From NCBI RefSeq assembly GCF_024749285.1, contig NZ_CP087196.1, positions 1,922,001 through 1,986,000 of the forward strand: a stretch of 64,000 nt of DNA. Reading direction: 5' to 3'. How positions within the stretch are numbered: the first letter of the stretch is position 1; the number at the start of each line of letters is the position of its first letter. Of the stretch, positions 31,156-41,249 are shown in pieces. The notes under the pieces were generated by a model that was not told the DNA's origin, searched no databases, and worked only from the letters and a program-made list of their open reading frames with translations. The stretch is from Pseudomonas sp. B21-015. Lineage in GTDB: Bacteria > Pseudomonadota > Gammaproteobacteria > Pseudomonadales > Pseudomonadaceae. The position numbers and the translations under genes were made by a program.

Positions 31156-31211
31156 CCAAGAAGCGACCCAGGGGACCAGTCATAGTCCTGCGTTGTTTCT
31201 TTAAATGAACG

Positions 31212-31258
31212 TAACCCACATCGTCTGGGATGTGGAGATGGGCGTATCCTTCGCCCTT
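31212..31258 (+). promoter_or_regulatory. Putative structured leader of rpsA
   Basis: Two hairpins lie 20 to 60 bases before the rpsA start: CCACATC (31216-31222) pairs with GATGTGG (31229-31235), and GGGCG (31240-31244) pairs with CGCCC (31252-31256). S1 represses its own translation in E. coli through a folded leader, so these may have the same role. The function is an inference. Confidence 0.4.
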
Positions 31259-31275
31259 ATTCAACAGGAATTAAA

Positions 31276-32967
31276 ATGAGCGAAAGCTTTGCGGAACTCT
31301 TTGAAGAAAGCCTAAAAACCCTGAACCTTCAGGCAGGCTCCATCATCACCGGTGTTATCGTTGATATCGATTACCAGGCTCGCTGGGTAACCGTTCACGC
31401 TGGCCTGAAGTCTGAAGCACTCATCCCGCTTGAGCAGTTCTACAACGACGCTGGCGATCTGACTATCAATGTCGGTGACGAAGTTCACGTTGCTCTGGAC
31501 TCGGTTGAAGACGGCTTTGGTGAAACCAAGCTGTCCCGTGAAAAAGCCAAGCGCGCTGAATGCTGGATTGTTCTGGAAGCAGCCTTCGCAGCCGAAGAAG
31601 TGGTCAAGGGCGTTATCAACGGTAAGGTTAAAGGCGGCTTCACTGTCGACGTTAACGGCATCCGTGCGTTCCTGCCAGGTTCTCTGGTTGACGTCCGTCC
31701 AGTGCGCGACACCACGCACCTGGAAGGCAAAGAGCTGGAATTCAAGGTCATCAAACTCGACCAGAAACGCAACAACGTTGTCGTTTCCCGTCGCAGCGTC
31801 CTCGAAGCCGAGAACTCCGCCGAGCGTGAAGCTCTGCTGGAATCCCTGCAGGAAGGCCAACAAGTCAAAGGTATCGTCAAGAACCTCACCGATTACGGCG
31901 CATTCGTCGATCTGGGTGGCGTCGATGGCCTGCTGCACATTACCGACATGGCTTGGAAGCGTATCAAGCATCCTTCCGAAATCGTCAACGTTGGCGACGA
32001 GATCGATGTCAAGGTTCTGAAGTACGATCGCGAGCGCAATCGTGTTTCCCTGGGCCTCAAGCAGCTGGGCGAAGATCCATGGGTCGCTATCAAAGCCCGT
32101 TACCCAGAAAGCACTCGCGTTACCGCTCGTGTAACCAACCTGACCGACTACGGCTGCTTCGCTGAGCTGGAAGAAGGCGTTGAAGGTCTGGTACACGTTT
32201 CCGAAATGGACTGGACCAACAAGAACATCCACCCTTCGAAAGTCGTACAAGTCGGCGACGAAGTGGAAGTCATGGTTCTGGACATCGACGAAGAGCGTCG
32301 TCGTATCTCCCTCGGCATCAAGCAGTGCAAATCTAACCCATGGGAAGATTTCTCTGGCCAGTTCAACAAGGGCGATAAAATCTCCGGCACCATCAAGTCG
32401 ATCACCGATTTCGGTATCTTCATTGGTCTGGACGGCGGCATCGACGGTCTGGTTCACCTGTCCGACATCTCCTGGAACGAAGTGGGCGAAGAAGCCGTTC
32501 GCCGCTTCAAGAAGGGCGACGAGCTGGACACCGTTATCCTGTCGGTTGACCCAGAGCGCGAGCGCATCTCCCTGGGTATCAAGCAACTGGAAAGCGATCC
32601 GTTCTCCGAGTACGTTCAAGAGAACGACAAAGGCGCCATCGTTAAAGGCATCGTGAAAGAAGTTGACGCTAAAGGCGCCATCATCACTCTGGCCGACGAT
32701 ATCGAAGCGACTCTGAAAGCCTCTGAAATCAGCCGTGACCGCGTTGAAGACGCGCGCAACGTTCTGAAAGAAGGCGAAGAAGTAGAAGCCAAGATCATCA
32801 GCGTTGACCGCAAGAGCCGCGTAATCCAGCTCTCGATCAAGTCGAAAGACGTTGAAGACGAGAAAGAAGCCATCCAGAGCTTGAAAGACAAGCCTTCGGA
32901 TAGCATCGCTGCTGGTCCTACCACTCTGGGCGACCTGTTGCGTGCACAAATGGAAAAACAGAACTGA
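31276..32967 (+). CDS. rpsA: 30S ribosomal protein S1
   Basis: The 563-residue protein holds six S1 (OB-fold) domains in a row; repeated segments such as [24 protein letters not shown] and [22 protein letters not shown] mark domains 3 and 5. S1 binds mRNA and helps to load it on the small ribosomal subunit. The codons are those of a highly expressed gene. The ATG is preceded by ACAGGAAT. A clear terminator follows. Confidence 0.98.
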   Translation: MSESFAELFEESLKTLNLQAGSIITGVIVDIDYQARWVTVHAGLKSEALIPLEQFYNDAGDLTINVGDEVHVALDSVEDGFGETKLSREKAKRAECWIVLEAAFAAEEVVKGVINGKVKGGFTVDVNGIRAFLPGSLVDVRPVRDTTHLEGKELEFKVIKLDQKRNNVVVSRRSVLEAENSAEREALLESLQEGQQVKGIVKNLTDYGAFVDLGGVDGLLHITDMAWKRIKHPSEIVNVGDEIDVKVLKYDRERNRVSLGLKQLGEDPWVAIKARYPESTRVTARVTNLTDYGCFAELEEGVEGLVHVSEMDWTNKNIHPSKVVQVGDEVEVMVLDIDEERRRISLGIKQCKSNPWEDFSGQFNKGDKISGTIKSITDFGIFIGLDGGIDGLVHLSDISWNEVGEEAVRRFKKGDELDTVILSVDPERERISLGIKQLESDPFSEYVQENDKGAIVKGIVKEVDAKGAIITLADDIEATLKASEISRDRVEDARNVLKEGEEVEAKIISVDRKSRVIQLSIKSKDVEDEKEAIQSLKDKPSDSIAAGPTTLGDLLRAQMEKQN

Positions 32968-32986
32968 GTTCTGTCAGGCCATAGAA

Positions 32987-33013
32987 AAAGGGCGACTTCG
33001 GTCGCCCTTTTTT
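32987..33013 (+). terminator. Intrinsic terminator after rpsA
   Basis: A 10-bp stem AAAGGGCGAC/GTCGCCCTTT closed by a TTCG tetraloop is followed by TTT, 19 bases after the stop codon. Confidence 0.93.
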
Positions 33014-33183
33014 GTGTCTGTGATTTGGTTAATCCCAAGCTTGTTGATGCTGCAATATTTCTTCGTGAAACCAATGATATGCATGAGTTGTCTGTTTCTT
33101 TATACAGGTTAATCGTCTATTCAGGGCTAGGCTTAGTCTGAAGTGAACGACCGCTGGGTAATGCTCCCGGCATAAGGAAGTGA

Positions 33184-33462
33184 ATGAACAAGCTCATTGT
33201 CGTGATAGCAGTAATGACATTGGCGGGCTGTACCACCAGCGCGAAGACTCATGCGGTGCGTGGCGTCAGTGGCATAGAGATCGATTGTTCGGGATTGGGC
33301 TCGGGATGGGAGAGGTGTCACAAGCGAGCGGCCAGGGAGTGCAAGGGCGCAGGTTATAAAGTCGTCGTAAGGTCCGATGATGCGAAGGAGGAGGATGAAT
33401 TTCCTTTCGGCTTCAATCCCGCGGGTTATCTGACGCGCACCATGCTGGTTATCTGCAGGTGA
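33184..33462 (+). CDS. Small putative lipoprotein
   Basis: The 92-residue protein starts with a lipoprotein signal: a hydrophobic stretch and the lipobox LAGC at 13-16, so Cys16 would be the lipidated residue. The mature part is small, charged and has three further cysteines (DCSG, ERCHKRAARECKG), and ends near a last cysteine. It should be anchored in the envelope. I do not recognise the family. The ATG at 33184 has GGAAG in front. It stands alone between rpsA and ihfB, with its own promoter likely in the AT-rich gap upstream. Confidence 0.65.
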   Translation: MNKLIVVIAVMTLAGCTTSAKTHAVRGVSGIEIDCSGLGSGWERCHKRAARECKGAGYKVVVRSDDAKEEDEFPFGFNPAGYLTRTMLVICR

Positions 33463-33612
33463 ATGCGGGGTTTGAGCGGTGTTCCGGTGCTCTGAAATTG
33501 GGCATCTCATTGCCGGGAAAGATATGTCAAGAACTCGGGCTGTTCAAATTCCTCCGGGCATGCTAAAACCTTTGAAGCGCTGATCTAGCTGCTTGAAAAA
33601 GAAGGGAAAAAT

Positions 33613-33909
33613 ATGACGAAGTCGGAGTTGATCGAACGAATTGTCACCCATCAAGGGCTACTCTCATCCAAGGATGTGGAGCTGGCCATCAAGACCATGC
33701 TTGAGCAAATGTCCCAATGTCTGGCCACTGGTGATCGAATCGAGATCCGTGGTTTTGGCAGCTTTTCCTTGCACTATCGCGCGCCGCGCGTAGGTCGCAA
33801 TCCGAAAACCGGTCAGTCCGTCAGTCTCGACGGCAAGTTCGTACCTCATTTCAAGCCGGGCAAAGAACTGCGTGATCGCGTGAACGAGGAAGAGGAGGAG
33901 GGGTTTTGA
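33613..33909 (+). CDS. ihfB: Integration host factor subunit beta
   Basis: The 98-residue protein is an HU/IHF family member with the DNA-arm sequence [12 protein letters not shown] and the core [10 protein letters not shown]. With IhfA it bends DNA at specific sites. The C-terminal tail is acidic (NEEEEEGF). The start is preceded by GAAGGG. In Pseudomonas ihfB marks the left border of the O-antigen locus. Confidence 0.96.
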   Translation: MTKSELIERIVTHQGLLSSKDVELAIKTMLEQMSQCLATGDRIEIRGFGSFSLHYRAPRVGRNPKTGQSVSLDGKFVPHFKPGKELRDRVNEEEEEGF

Positions 33910-33936
33910 CAGCTGCTGCACTTCAAGGAGTCGCTG

Positions 33937-34176
33937 ATGCGTAACCTCAAGCGCGTACTTCTCGCTATATTTGTCCTGTTGCTCGTTCTGGCGATCCTGG
34001 CGTTCGTTCTTGAGAACCAGCAAGGTGTGTCGCTGTTGTTCCTGGGGTGGTCGGGCCCACAGTTGCCGGTGTCGCTGATCATGGTGATCGCGCTGCTGGT
34101 CGGCATGGTGATCGGGCCGATTCTCGGCTGGTTTCTGGGGCGTACATCCAGAGCCTCACGCAAGCGCCTTACCTGA
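33937..34176 (+). CDS. LapA-domain (DUF1049) inner membrane protein
   Basis: The 79-residue protein has two membrane helices (about 7-25 and 44-66) and a basic end, matching the LapA domain of the LPS assembly protein A family (E. coli YciS), not the large adhesin of the same name. The E. coli protein works with LapB to control LPS synthesis. The start at 33937 follows AAGGAG. It comes 27 bases after ihfB and 227 bases before the O-polysaccharide genes, so a link with LPS is plausible. Confidence 0.85.
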   Translation: MRNLKRVLLAIFVLLLVLAILAFVLENQQGVSLLFLGWSGPQLPVSLIMVIALLVGMVIGPILGWFLGRTSRASRKRLT

Positions 34177-34230
34177 TTGTGACAAACCCTTTGTGTGTAT
34201 CGAATTTGTGTCGCAGCTTGTCCATATCCA

Positions 34231-34259
34231 TTAGTAAAACCTTCATTAAGCTGTAAAAT
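34231..34259 (+). promoter_or_regulatory. Weak candidate promoter before rmlB
   Basis: TTAGTA (34231-34236) and TAAAAT (34254-34259) are spaced by 17 bases in the AT-rich part of the gap between the LapA-domain gene and rmlB. The -35 match is poor. Confidence 0.3.
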
Positions 34260-34402
34260 GCTGCGCTTGATCGATAGGGCATTCCCTAATCGGTTCAGAC
34301 TGACTCTGTCAGAAGCCTCGGCGAACTTGATGGCTTTTGCATTCATGGATTCGACAGTGCGCGGTTGGCGGCCCTGTCAGTAACTTAAGGGTATGGTTTC
34401 GC

Positions 34403-35479
34403 GTGAAAATTCTAGTAACCGGCGGCGCCGGATTTATCGGCTCGGCAGTCATTCGTCATATCATCTCCAGCACTGCCGACTCTGTCGTTAACGTCGATAA
34501 ACTGACTTATGCCGGTAACCTTGAGTCGCTGGCTGAAGTCAGCCAGAACTCGCGTTACGTGTTCGAGCGCGTCGACATCTGCGACCGTGATCAAGTGGAC
34601 CGTGTCCTGCGTGAGCATCAACCGGATGCCATCATGCACCTGGCCGCAGAGTCCCACGTTGACCGCTCGATCTCCGGTCCGTCTGAATTCATCCAGACCA
34701 ATATCATCGGTACTTACACCTTGCTGGAAGCTGCACGCCATTATTGGGCTGCACTGGATGATGCGCGTAAAGCCAACTTCCGCTTCCACCATATTTCCAC
34801 CGACGAAGTCTACGGAGACCTCGAAGGTCCGGAAGACCTCTTCACCGAAACCACGCCGTATCAGCCAAGCTCGCCGTACTCGGCCAGCAAGGCCAGTTCC
34901 GATCACCTGGTTCGCGCCTGGGCTCGTACTTACGGCCTGCCGACCCTGGTCACCAATTGCTCGAACAACTATGGCCCATGCCATTTCCCTGAGAAGTTGA
35001 TCCCGCTGATCATTCTCAATGCGCTGGAAGGCAAGCCGCTGCCGGTCTACGGCAAAGGTAACCAGGTCCGTGATTGGCTTTACGTCGAAGACCATGCCCG
35101 TGCACTGTACAAAGTCGTGACCGAAGGCGTGATCGGCGAGACCTACAACATCGGCGGCCATAATGAGAAGCAAAACATCGAAGTGGTGCATACCCTTTGC
35201 GCACTGCTCGACGAACTGCGTCCAGACTCCGCTCATCGTCCACACGCCAGCCTGATCACCTACGTTCAGGATCGCCCGGGCCACGACCAGCGTTACGCGA
35301 TCGACGCCAGCAAAATCCAGCGCGAGCTGGGTTGGACACCGGAAGAGACCTTTGAAACCGGCATCCGCAAGACCGTCGAGTGGTACCTCAACAACACTGA
35401 GTGGGTGGCTCACGTGAAGAGCGGTAGCTACCAGCAATGGATCGACCAGAACTACGCGGATCGTTCGGACAACGCATGA
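34403..35479 (+). CDS. rfbB: dTDP-glucose 4,6-dehydratase
   Basis: The 358-residue extended SDR has the NAD loop [10 protein letters not shown], the TDEVYGDL segment with catalytic Asp/Glu, and YSASK near residue 165. It makes dTDP-4-keto-6-deoxyglucose, the second step to dTDP-L-rhamnose. The start is a GTG at 34403 immediately before KILVTGG; the longer frame upstream has no similarity. It overlaps rfbD by four bases (ATGA) and opens the O-polysaccharide locus. Confidence 0.96.
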   Translation: MKILVTGGAGFIGSAVIRHIISSTADSVVNVDKLTYAGNLESLAEVSQNSRYVFERVDICDRDQVDRVLREHQPDAIMHLAAESHVDRSISGPSEFIQTNIIGTYTLLEAARHYWAALDDARKANFRFHHISTDEVYGDLEGPEDLFTETTPYQPSSPYSASKASSDHLVRAWARTYGLPTLVTNCSNNYGPCHFPEKLIPLIILNALEGKPLPVYGKGNQVRDWLYVEDHARALYKVVTEGVIGETYNIGGHNEKQNIEVVHTLCALLDELRPDSAHRPHASLITYVQDRPGHDQRYAIDASKIQRELGWTPEETFETGIRKTVEWYLNNTEWVAHVKSGSYQQWIDQNYADRSDNA

Positions 35480-36369
35480 AAATCCTCCTGTTGGGAAAAA
35501 ACGGCCAGGTAGGCTGGGAGCTACAGCGCTCCCTGGCGCCGCTTGGCGAGTTGATCGCCCTGGACCGTCACTCGGTCGATGGTTTGAGCGGCGACCTGTC
35601 TGACCTTGATGCCTTGCGTGCGACGATTCGTCAGGTCAAGCCCGATGTCATCGTCAACGCTGCGGCCTACACTGCGGTCGATAAAGCTGAATCCGAGACT
35701 GAGCTGGCCGACCGCGTGAACGGTCAAGCCAGCCGGGTCATGGCTGAAGAGGCTGCATCCCTGGGTGCCTGGCTGATTCACTATTCGACCGACTACGTGT
35801 TCAGCGGTGAAGGCTTGAAACCATGGCAGGAGGCAGATGCTGTCGCCCCGGTGAATCACTACGGCGCCAGCAAACTGGCCGGCGAGCAAGCGATTACTAC
35901 CTCGGGCTGCAAGCACCTGATCTTCCGTACCAGCTGGGTCTATGGCGCGCGCGGCAACAACTTTGCCAAGACCATGCTGCGTCTGGCCAAGGACCGCGAC
36001 ACCCTGAGCGTCATCGCCGACCAGATAGGCGCCCCGACCGGCGCAGATTTGATTGCCGATGTGACGGCGCTGGCCATTCAGCAAGTCATGCAGCGTCCTG
36101 CACTGGCGGGCCTGTATCACCTGGCAGCCGCTGGCGAAGTGTCCTGGCACGGCTATGCCAGTCATGTGATTGGTTTTGCCAAGGCCAGCGGTGAAGAGCT
36201 CGCCGTCACGACGATCAATCCGATAGACACAACCGCCTACCCAACACCGGCGCGCCGCCCTCTGAATTCCCGATTGAATACTCAGAAGCTGCGCGACAAT
36301 TTTTCTCTACACTTGCCGGATTGGCAAAGTGGTGTCACCCGAATGCTTAGGGAAGTTCTGAATAAATGA
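35476..36369 (+). CDS. rfbD: dTDP-4-dehydrorhamnose reductase
   Basis: The 297-residue SDR has the NADPH loop [12 protein letters not shown], the STDYVFSG segment and YGASK near residue 130, all usual for RmlD. It reduces dTDP-4-keto-L-rhamnose to dTDP-L-rhamnose, the last step of the pathway. It overlaps both neighbours by four bases, so the three rml genes form one translational unit. Its substrate needs the epimerase RmlC, which is not found in this window. Confidence 0.96.
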   Translation: MKILLLGKNGQVGWELQRSLAPLGELIALDRHSVDGLSGDLSDLDALRATIRQVKPDVIVNAAAYTAVDKAESETELADRVNGQASRVMAEEAASLGAWLIHYSTDYVFSGEGLKPWQEADAVAPVNHYGASKLAGEQAITTSGCKHLIFRTSWVYGARGNNFAKTMLRLAKDRDTLSVIADQIGAPTGADLIADVTALAIQQVMQRPALAGLYHLAAAGEVSWHGYASHVIGFAKASGEELAVTTINPIDTTAYPTPARRPLNSRLNTQKLRDNFSLHLPDWQSGVTRMLREVLNK

Positions 36370-37256
36370 CCACGACAAATCGTAAAGGCATCATCCTCGC
36401 TGGTGGTTCGGGCACTCGTCTGCACCCGTTGACCCTCGGTGTGTCCAAGCAGATGCTGCCGATCTACGACAAGCCGATGATCTTCTATCCGCTGTCGGTG
36501 CTGATGCTCGCCGGTATGCGCGAAATCCTGATTATCTCCACCCCTGAAGACTTGCCGTGCTTCCGTAAGTTGTTGGGTGACGGCAGCCTGTACGGCATCA
36601 AGCTGACGTATGCCGAGCAGCCTAGCCCGGACGGCTTGGCACAAGCCTTCATCATTGGCGAAGAGTTCATTGGCAAGGATCCTTGCTGCCTGATCCTGGG
36701 CGACAACATCTTTTACGGTCAGCACTTCTCGGACAACCTGCGTTCCGCCAGTGCTCAAGAGCACGGCGCGACTGTATTTGGTTACCACGTGTCGGATCCG
36801 GAGCGTTTCGGTGTGGTTGAGTTCGACGCTTCCGGCCGTGCCTTGAGCATCGAGGAAAAGCCGCTGAAGCCTAAATCCAGCTATGCGGTGACTGGCTTGT
36901 ACTTCTACGACAACCAGGTCGTCGAGATCGCCAAGAACATCAAGCCATCCGAACGTGGCGAGCTGGAAATCACTGACGTTAACCGCGCGTACCTTGAGCA
37001 GAAAACCCTCAACGTTGAAATGCTCGGCCGAGGCTTCGCCTGGCTGGATACCGGTACCCATGATTCACTGCTGGAAGCCAGTCACTTCGTGCATACCATT
37101 GAGCAGCGCCAAGGCCTGAAAGTGGCGTGCCTCGAAGAGATCGCCTATCACAATGGCTGGATCACAGCCGAGCAGTTGAGTACTCAGGCTGATGCCCTGA
37201 AGAAGACGGGCTACGGTCAGTATCTACAGAAACTCCTGGACTCGCCTTCCCACTGA
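36366..37256 (+). CDS. rfbA: Glucose-1-phosphate thymidylyltransferase
   Basis: The 296-residue nucleotidyltransferase has the signature [11 protein letters not shown] near residue 14 and the metal-binding GDNIFYG near residue 110. It makes dTDP-glucose from dTTP and glucose-1-phosphate and is the entry enzyme of the dTDP-rhamnose route. It is the last of the rmlBDA set; the next gene is a glycosyltransferase, not rmlC. Confidence 0.96.
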   Translation: MTTTNRKGIILAGGSGTRLHPLTLGVSKQMLPIYDKPMIFYPLSVLMLAGMREILIISTPEDLPCFRKLLGDGSLYGIKLTYAEQPSPDGLAQAFIIGEEFIGKDPCCLILGDNIFYGQHFSDNLRSASAQEHGATVFGYHVSDPERFGVVEFDASGRALSIEEKPLKPKSSYAVTGLYFYDNQVVEIAKNIKPSERGELEITDVNRAYLEQKTLNVEMLGRGFAWLDTGTHDSLLEASHFVHTIEQRQGLKVACLEEIAYHNGWITAEQLSTQADALKKTGYGQYLQKLLDSPSH

Positions 37257-37312
37257 TTCGACGGCACAAACCTTTCGAACAGTAGCGATTAACCGGTTCA
37301 GGCAGGAATGGC

Positions 37313-38236
37313 ATGCCAGTAAAACATCCCAAGGTTGCAGTTTTGCTGGCTGCCTACAATGGCATGCAGTGGATCGAGGAGCAGTTGGCCTCGATCCTCA
37401 GTCAGTCAGCTGTCGACGTAACCGTTCATATCAGTATCGACCCTTCCACCGATGGTACCGAGGCTTGGTGCGCGGCTTATGCCGCTCAGCACCCAAGCGT
37501 TATCGTGCTGCCCGCTGCTGGCACATTCGGTGGTGCTTCGCGCAACTTCTTCAGGTTGATCCGCGATGTTGATTTTGATGAGTACGAGTTTGTCGCCTTT
37601 GCCGATCAGGATGACGTATGGCACGCGGATAAGCTTCAGCGCGCGACCGATGCGATTCAGGCTCGTAAGGTAGATGCCTACTCCAGCAACGTCACCGCTT
37701 TTTGGTCGAACGGCAGGACACAGTTGCTGGACAAGGCTCAGCCTCAGGTTGCCTGGGACTTCTTGTTTGAAGCGGCTGGGCCAGGTTGCACGTATGTGAT
37801 GAGCCAGAAAATGGTGGTGCTTTTAAAGGCGTCCATGTTGGTTAATTGGGCTGGCTTGCAAGGTGTGAGTTTGCATGACTGGTACTTCTATGCCTTTGCG
37901 CGCAGCCGTGGCTTCAAGTGGTTTATCGACCCGCAGCCGTCCATGCAATATCGCCAACACGAGCGAAATCAGGTTGGGGCCAACACGGGTCTCAGTCCTT
38001 TGATTGCACGCTACAAGACGATTCATGACGGCTGGTGGTTCTCCCAGGTCCGGCTAATTGCATGTCAGGTAGGGCTGGATGCTGATCCTTTCGTTCGGCG
38101 TTGGCTGCGTCTGGGGCGCAGGCAGTTATTGAGGCTCTCTTTAAGTGCCTGGAAGTGTCGCCGGCGCGCGCGGGATAAAGTGTTCTTCTTTTTGATTTGT
38201 TGGACTACTGCATTGATCGGAAGTAAATCCAAATGA
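37313..38236 (+). CDS. Family 2 glycosyltransferase (rhamnosyltransferase-like)
   Basis: The 307-residue protein has a GT-A domain of family 2: VAVLLAAYNGMQWIEEQ at the start, the acidic DQDDVW motif near residue 98 for nucleotide-sugar and metal binding, and a basic C-terminus with a hydrophobic stretch. It is most like the rhamnosyltransferases of O-antigen clusters, and the rml genes next to it suit that, but the donor is an inference. The gene at 50148-51143 is a diverged relative (DQDDIW). It starts 56 bases after rfbA and overlaps the next gene by four bases. Confidence 0.87.
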   Translation: MPVKHPKVAVLLAAYNGMQWIEEQLASILSQSAVDVTVHISIDPSTDGTEAWCAAYAAQHPSVIVLPAAGTFGGASRNFFRLIRDVDFDEYEFVAFADQDDVWHADKLQRATDAIQARKVDAYSSNVTAFWSNGRTQLLDKAQPQVAWDFLFEAAGPGCTYVMSQKMVVLLKASMLVNWAGLQGVSLHDWYFYAFARSRGFKWFIDPQPSMQYRQHERNQVGANTGLSPLIARYKTIHDGWWFSQVRLIACQVGLDADPFVRRWLRLGRRQLLRLSLSAWKCRRRARDKVFFFLICWTTALIGSKSK

Positions 38237-39195
38237 GCGGTCCGCGGGTTTTAGTGACAGGCGCGACGGGGTTTGTCGGCGAGGCCGTGGTCTTCAGGTT
38301 GTTGCTCGATAAGAAGTTCACTCCCGTCGCCGCTGTTCGCGCAAGCACACGATTGAGCGGTTTGTGCCGGGTCGTTCCCTTCGATCTCGATCTGCCGACT
38401 GCTCTACCTGTACTGGAGGGCGTTGCTGTCGTCATTCATTGTGCGGCCAGAGTGCACGTCATGAGCGAAACGGCTGTGGACAGCCTCGCAGCGTTTCGTA
38501 AAGCCAACGTCGAGGGGACTGTCCGGCTGGCCAGGCGTGCGGCGGAGTCCGGCGTGAAACGTTTTATTTTTATCAGCTCGATCAAGGTGAGTGGCGAAAG
38601 TACAGGTCGCAACATGCCTTTCAAGGCGACGGATTTGCCTGCGCCAATCGATCCTTATGGGGTGTCCAAGCACGAGGCAGAGATTGCGTTACGGCAAATC
38701 AGCCTGGAAACCGGGATGGAGGTTGTTGTTATCCGTCCGCCTCTCGTTTACGGGCCGGGTGTCAAAGCCAATTTCCTCAGCATGATGCGTTGGCTGGATC
38801 GCGGCGTGCCTTTGCCATTGGGCGCCATTGATAATCAGCGCAGTTTGGTTGCACTCGGAAATCTCACGGACCTCGTGGTGGCCTGCATCGACAGCCCTGC
38901 CGCCGCCGGTCAGGTCTTTCTGGTTAGCGATGGCGAAGACCTGTCCACTACCCAGTTGCTGCGCCGTATGGCGTTTGCGTTGGGCAAAGTCGCGAGACTG
39001 CTGCCAGTGCCCGTGGGGTTGTTGAGAGTGGTGGCCTCGATGATGGGCAAGTCAGGGGTTGTCGAGCGGTTGTGTGGTTCTTTGCAGGTGGATATCCGGC
39101 ACACGCGTGAGGTGCTTGGGTGGCATCCGCCTGTCAGTGCAGAAAGGGCTTTGCGTCAGGCGGCCGATCATTATCGGGATAAACAGACAAGATGA
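38233..39195 (+). CDS. NAD-dependent epimerase/reductase, WbpV-like
   Basis: The 320-residue extended SDR has the NAD loop GATGFVGEAV, the SSIKVSGE segment and YGVSK near residue 138. Its place before a WbpL-type transferase, with WbpM at the end of the locus, is that of WbpV, which reduces the 4-keto product of WbpM to UDP-QuiNAc or UDP-FucNAc type sugars. Which epimer results here cannot be read. It overlaps both neighbours by four bases (ATGA). Confidence 0.82.
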   Translation: MSGPRVLVTGATGFVGEAVVFRLLLDKKFTPVAAVRASTRLSGLCRVVPFDLDLPTALPVLEGVAVVIHCAARVHVMSETAVDSLAAFRKANVEGTVRLARRAAESGVKRFIFISSIKVSGESTGRNMPFKATDLPAPIDPYGVSKHEAEIALRQISLETGMEVVVIRPPLVYGPGVKANFLSMMRWLDRGVPLPLGAIDNQRSLVALGNLTDLVVACIDSPAAAGQVFLVSDGEDLSTTQLLRRMAFALGKVARLLPVPVGLLRVVASMMGKSGVVERLCGSLQVDIRHTREVLGWHPPVSAERALRQAADHYRDKQTR

Positions 39196-40193
39196 TTTTT
39201 GCGTTATTGGTGGTGGTGTTTGCCGTTTCATGGGGGTTGACCCGGGTTTTGCGCCGGTATGCCTTGTCCCGAAGCCTCATGGATATTCCGAACGAGCGTA
39301 GTGCTCATTCGGTTCCCACGCCTCGCGGTGGCGGCGTATCAATCGTTGTCGCTTTTTTGCTCGCGCTTCCGGTCCTGTCGTTGTTGGGGGTGTTGCCCCT
39401 GCCTGCGCTGATGGCATTGGTTGGGGCGGGCGTTCTGATTGCGGTGATTGGTTTTGCCGACGACCATGGCCATATCGCTGCGAGGTGGCGGTTGCTGGGG
39501 CACTTTATCGCGGCGGCCTGGGTGTTGTTCTGGCTCAATGGGCTCGCACCCATTGCTTTGTTGGGCGTTTCGCTGGATCTGGGGTGGGTCGGTTCCATCC
39601 TCGGGGCGATTTATCTGGTCTGGATGCTCAATCTCTATAACTTCATGGACGGCATCGATGGTTTGGCAAGCGTTGAAGCCATCACCGTGTGCCTGGGAAT
39701 ATGTCTGGTTTATGGGGTTGCTGACGCGGCTGAGCTGGTATGGGCGCCGTTGATGCTGGTTGTGGCCGTTGCAGGCTTCCTGTGCTGGAATTTTCCACCT
39801 GCCCGGATCTTCATGGGCGATGCGGGGAGCGGCTTTCTCGGCATCATTCTCGGAGCAATGGCGCTTCAGGCGGCCTGGAGCAAGCCGGAACTGATCTGGA
39901 GCTGGTTGATTCTGCTGGGGGTTTTTATTGTCGATGCGACATGGACGCTCATTCGGCGCCTGATCGGCGGAGATAAGGTGTATCAGGCCCATAGCAGCCA
40001 TGCCTATCAGAAAGCGGCACGTCGCTGGGGTCATAAAGCGGTGACGATAAGTGTGGCTGTCATCAATGTTGTTTTTCTGCTGCCGCTTTCGATCCTGGTT
40101 GTACTCGGTCATTTGAATGTCGTGGCGGGGATGTGTATGGCGTATGCGCCACTTGTTTGTGCTGCGTATTTGTTAAAGGCGGGCAGGGCGTAA
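39192..40193 (+). CDS. wbpL: WbpL/WecA-type polyprenyl-phosphate HexNAc-1-phosphate transferase
   Basis: The 333-residue protein is very hydrophobic, with about ten or eleven membrane helices. It has the marks of the MraY/WecA superfamily: FADDHG near residue 90, NLYNFMDGIDGLA near 150, MGDAGSGFLG near 205 and the histidine segment HSSHAYQ near 272. It would start O-polysaccharide synthesis by moving a HexNAc-1-phosphate to undecaprenyl phosphate on the inner face of the inner membrane. The WbpV-like and WbpM proteins would supply the sugar. Confidence 0.9.
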   Translation: MIFALLVVVFAVSWGLTRVLRRYALSRSLMDIPNERSAHSVPTPRGGGVSIVVAFLLALPVLSLLGVLPLPALMALVGAGVLIAVIGFADDHGHIAARWRLLGHFIAAAWVLFWLNGLAPIALLGVSLDLGWVGSILGAIYLVWMLNLYNFMDGIDGLASVEAITVCLGICLVYGVADAAELVWAPLMLVVAVAGFLCWNFPPARIFMGDAGSGFLGIILGAMALQAAWSKPELIWSWLILLGVFIVDATWTLIRRLIGGDKVYQAHSSHAYQKAARRWGHKAVTISVAVINVVFLLPLSILVVLGHLNVVAGMCMAYAPLVCAAYLLKAGRA

Positions 40194-40463
40194 GCATAGG
40201 TTATGCGGCGTATGGGTATTGTCTCATTAGTGATCGAGACGGATCAGAACTCGGCTCGTTAAAACGGGTGGGCTGGCGGGTTGGGGAGGGGATGGGCTTG
40301 GGAATTGCGAGCGGTGCAGGCTGATGAATAGTTCAGTCGTGTGGTCGGGATCCTCTGTATGGCAGGGTGTGATCATGCTCGCTTTTTGGGCAGTGTTTCC
40401 TTATACTCCCGCGCTTGTGAATATTTGAACTGGATATTTTTTGTATCCTTTTTTGGGGTTTTT
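40194..40463. other. Gap before the ABC-exporter genes
   Basis: The 270 bases become AT-rich toward the right end. I see no gene. The ORF that continues upstream of wzm here does not look like a transporter. A promoter for the wzm-wzt block is likely, for example near TTATAC (about 40401-40406), but no good -35 box is present. Confidence 0.5.
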
Positions 40464-41249
40464 ATGAAGTTCGCAGAGTGCTTTAGGCTAGCATGGGATT
40501 TGGCAAGACGCGACTTGCAGGCTAAATACAAAAGATCTTTTCTGGGTATCTTTTGGATGGTTTTGACGCCGCTATGTTTGTTGTTTGTTTATACTGTTGT
40601 CTTTGGCGGCATATTAAAAGTAAGTTGGACTGAGCCTGGCTCTAATGTTTCTGTTGGTTTTGTATTGCCATTTTTTATTGGCTTGTCGATCTATTTGCTG
40701 ATCTCCGATGTTGTCAATTCATCTACCGTGATTTACGCAAGTAAAAGAACTTATGTCGTCAAGTCACCCTTTCCTTTGTGGGTGCTCTGGCTTGCGAACC
40801 TCATGCGTGCCTATGTCCACGGTGTGATATACGCTGCAATGGTGCTGGTTTTGTGCTTGGCATTTTCTGTTGTCAGCTTGAACGGCGTCGCCTGGGCGGT
40901 GGTCTTGTTAGCGCTGTCGTTGGCTATTATTTCCGCGGTTTCTTTGATTTTATCGATGATTGGGCCTTTTATAGGGGATATTTCAGAGGCCGTAAGGCTG
41001 TTGATGCGCGTGCTTTTTTACGCTGCTCCTATCTCGTATCCAGTCAGTCTTGCACCTGAAGCGTATCGTTTCATTCTTTGGCTTAATCCGTTGACCGTTA
41101 TAGTCGAACCCATAAGGGAAGCCTTGGTATTTGGTAAGGGGCCTTCTCTGGTTGTGTTTCTTTCTCTTATGTCGTCGGCGCTTGTTTTAAGTATGTTTTC
41201 TGTCTGGCTATTTAACAGAATCAAAGGGGTGGTCGCCGATGTCGTCTAA
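40464..41249 (+). CDS. wzm: O-polysaccharide ABC transporter permease (Wzm)
   Basis: The 261-residue protein is an ABC-2 type permease with about six membrane helices; the N-terminal motif YKRSFLGIFWMVLTPL is usual for Wzm/KpsM-like exporters, and the end has LNPLTVIVEPIREAL. With the next gene product it should carry a lipid-linked polysaccharide over the inner membrane. ATG 40464 begins the conserved part and follows TTGGGG. The gene is AT-rich, with many TTT and TCT codons, unlike the rml genes. It overlaps wzt by 11 bases. Confidence 0.92.
   Translation: MKFAECFRLAWDLARRDLQAKYKRSFLGIFWMVLTPLCLLFVYTVVFGGILKVSWTEPGSNVSVGFVLPFFIGLSIYLLISDVVNSSTVIYASKRTYVVKSPFPLWVLWLANLMRAYVHGVIYAAMVLVLCLAFSVVSLNGVAWAVVLLALSLAIISAVSLILSMIGPFIGDISEAVRLLMRVLFYAAPISYPVSLAPEAYRFILWLNPLTVIVEPIREALVFGKGPSLVVFLSLMSSALVLSMFSVWLFNRIKGVVADVV

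Noticed and set aside
34330..34402. A JUMPstart/ops element before rmlB
   Set aside because: GGCGGCCCTG is present, but the GGCGGTAG core of ops is not matched.
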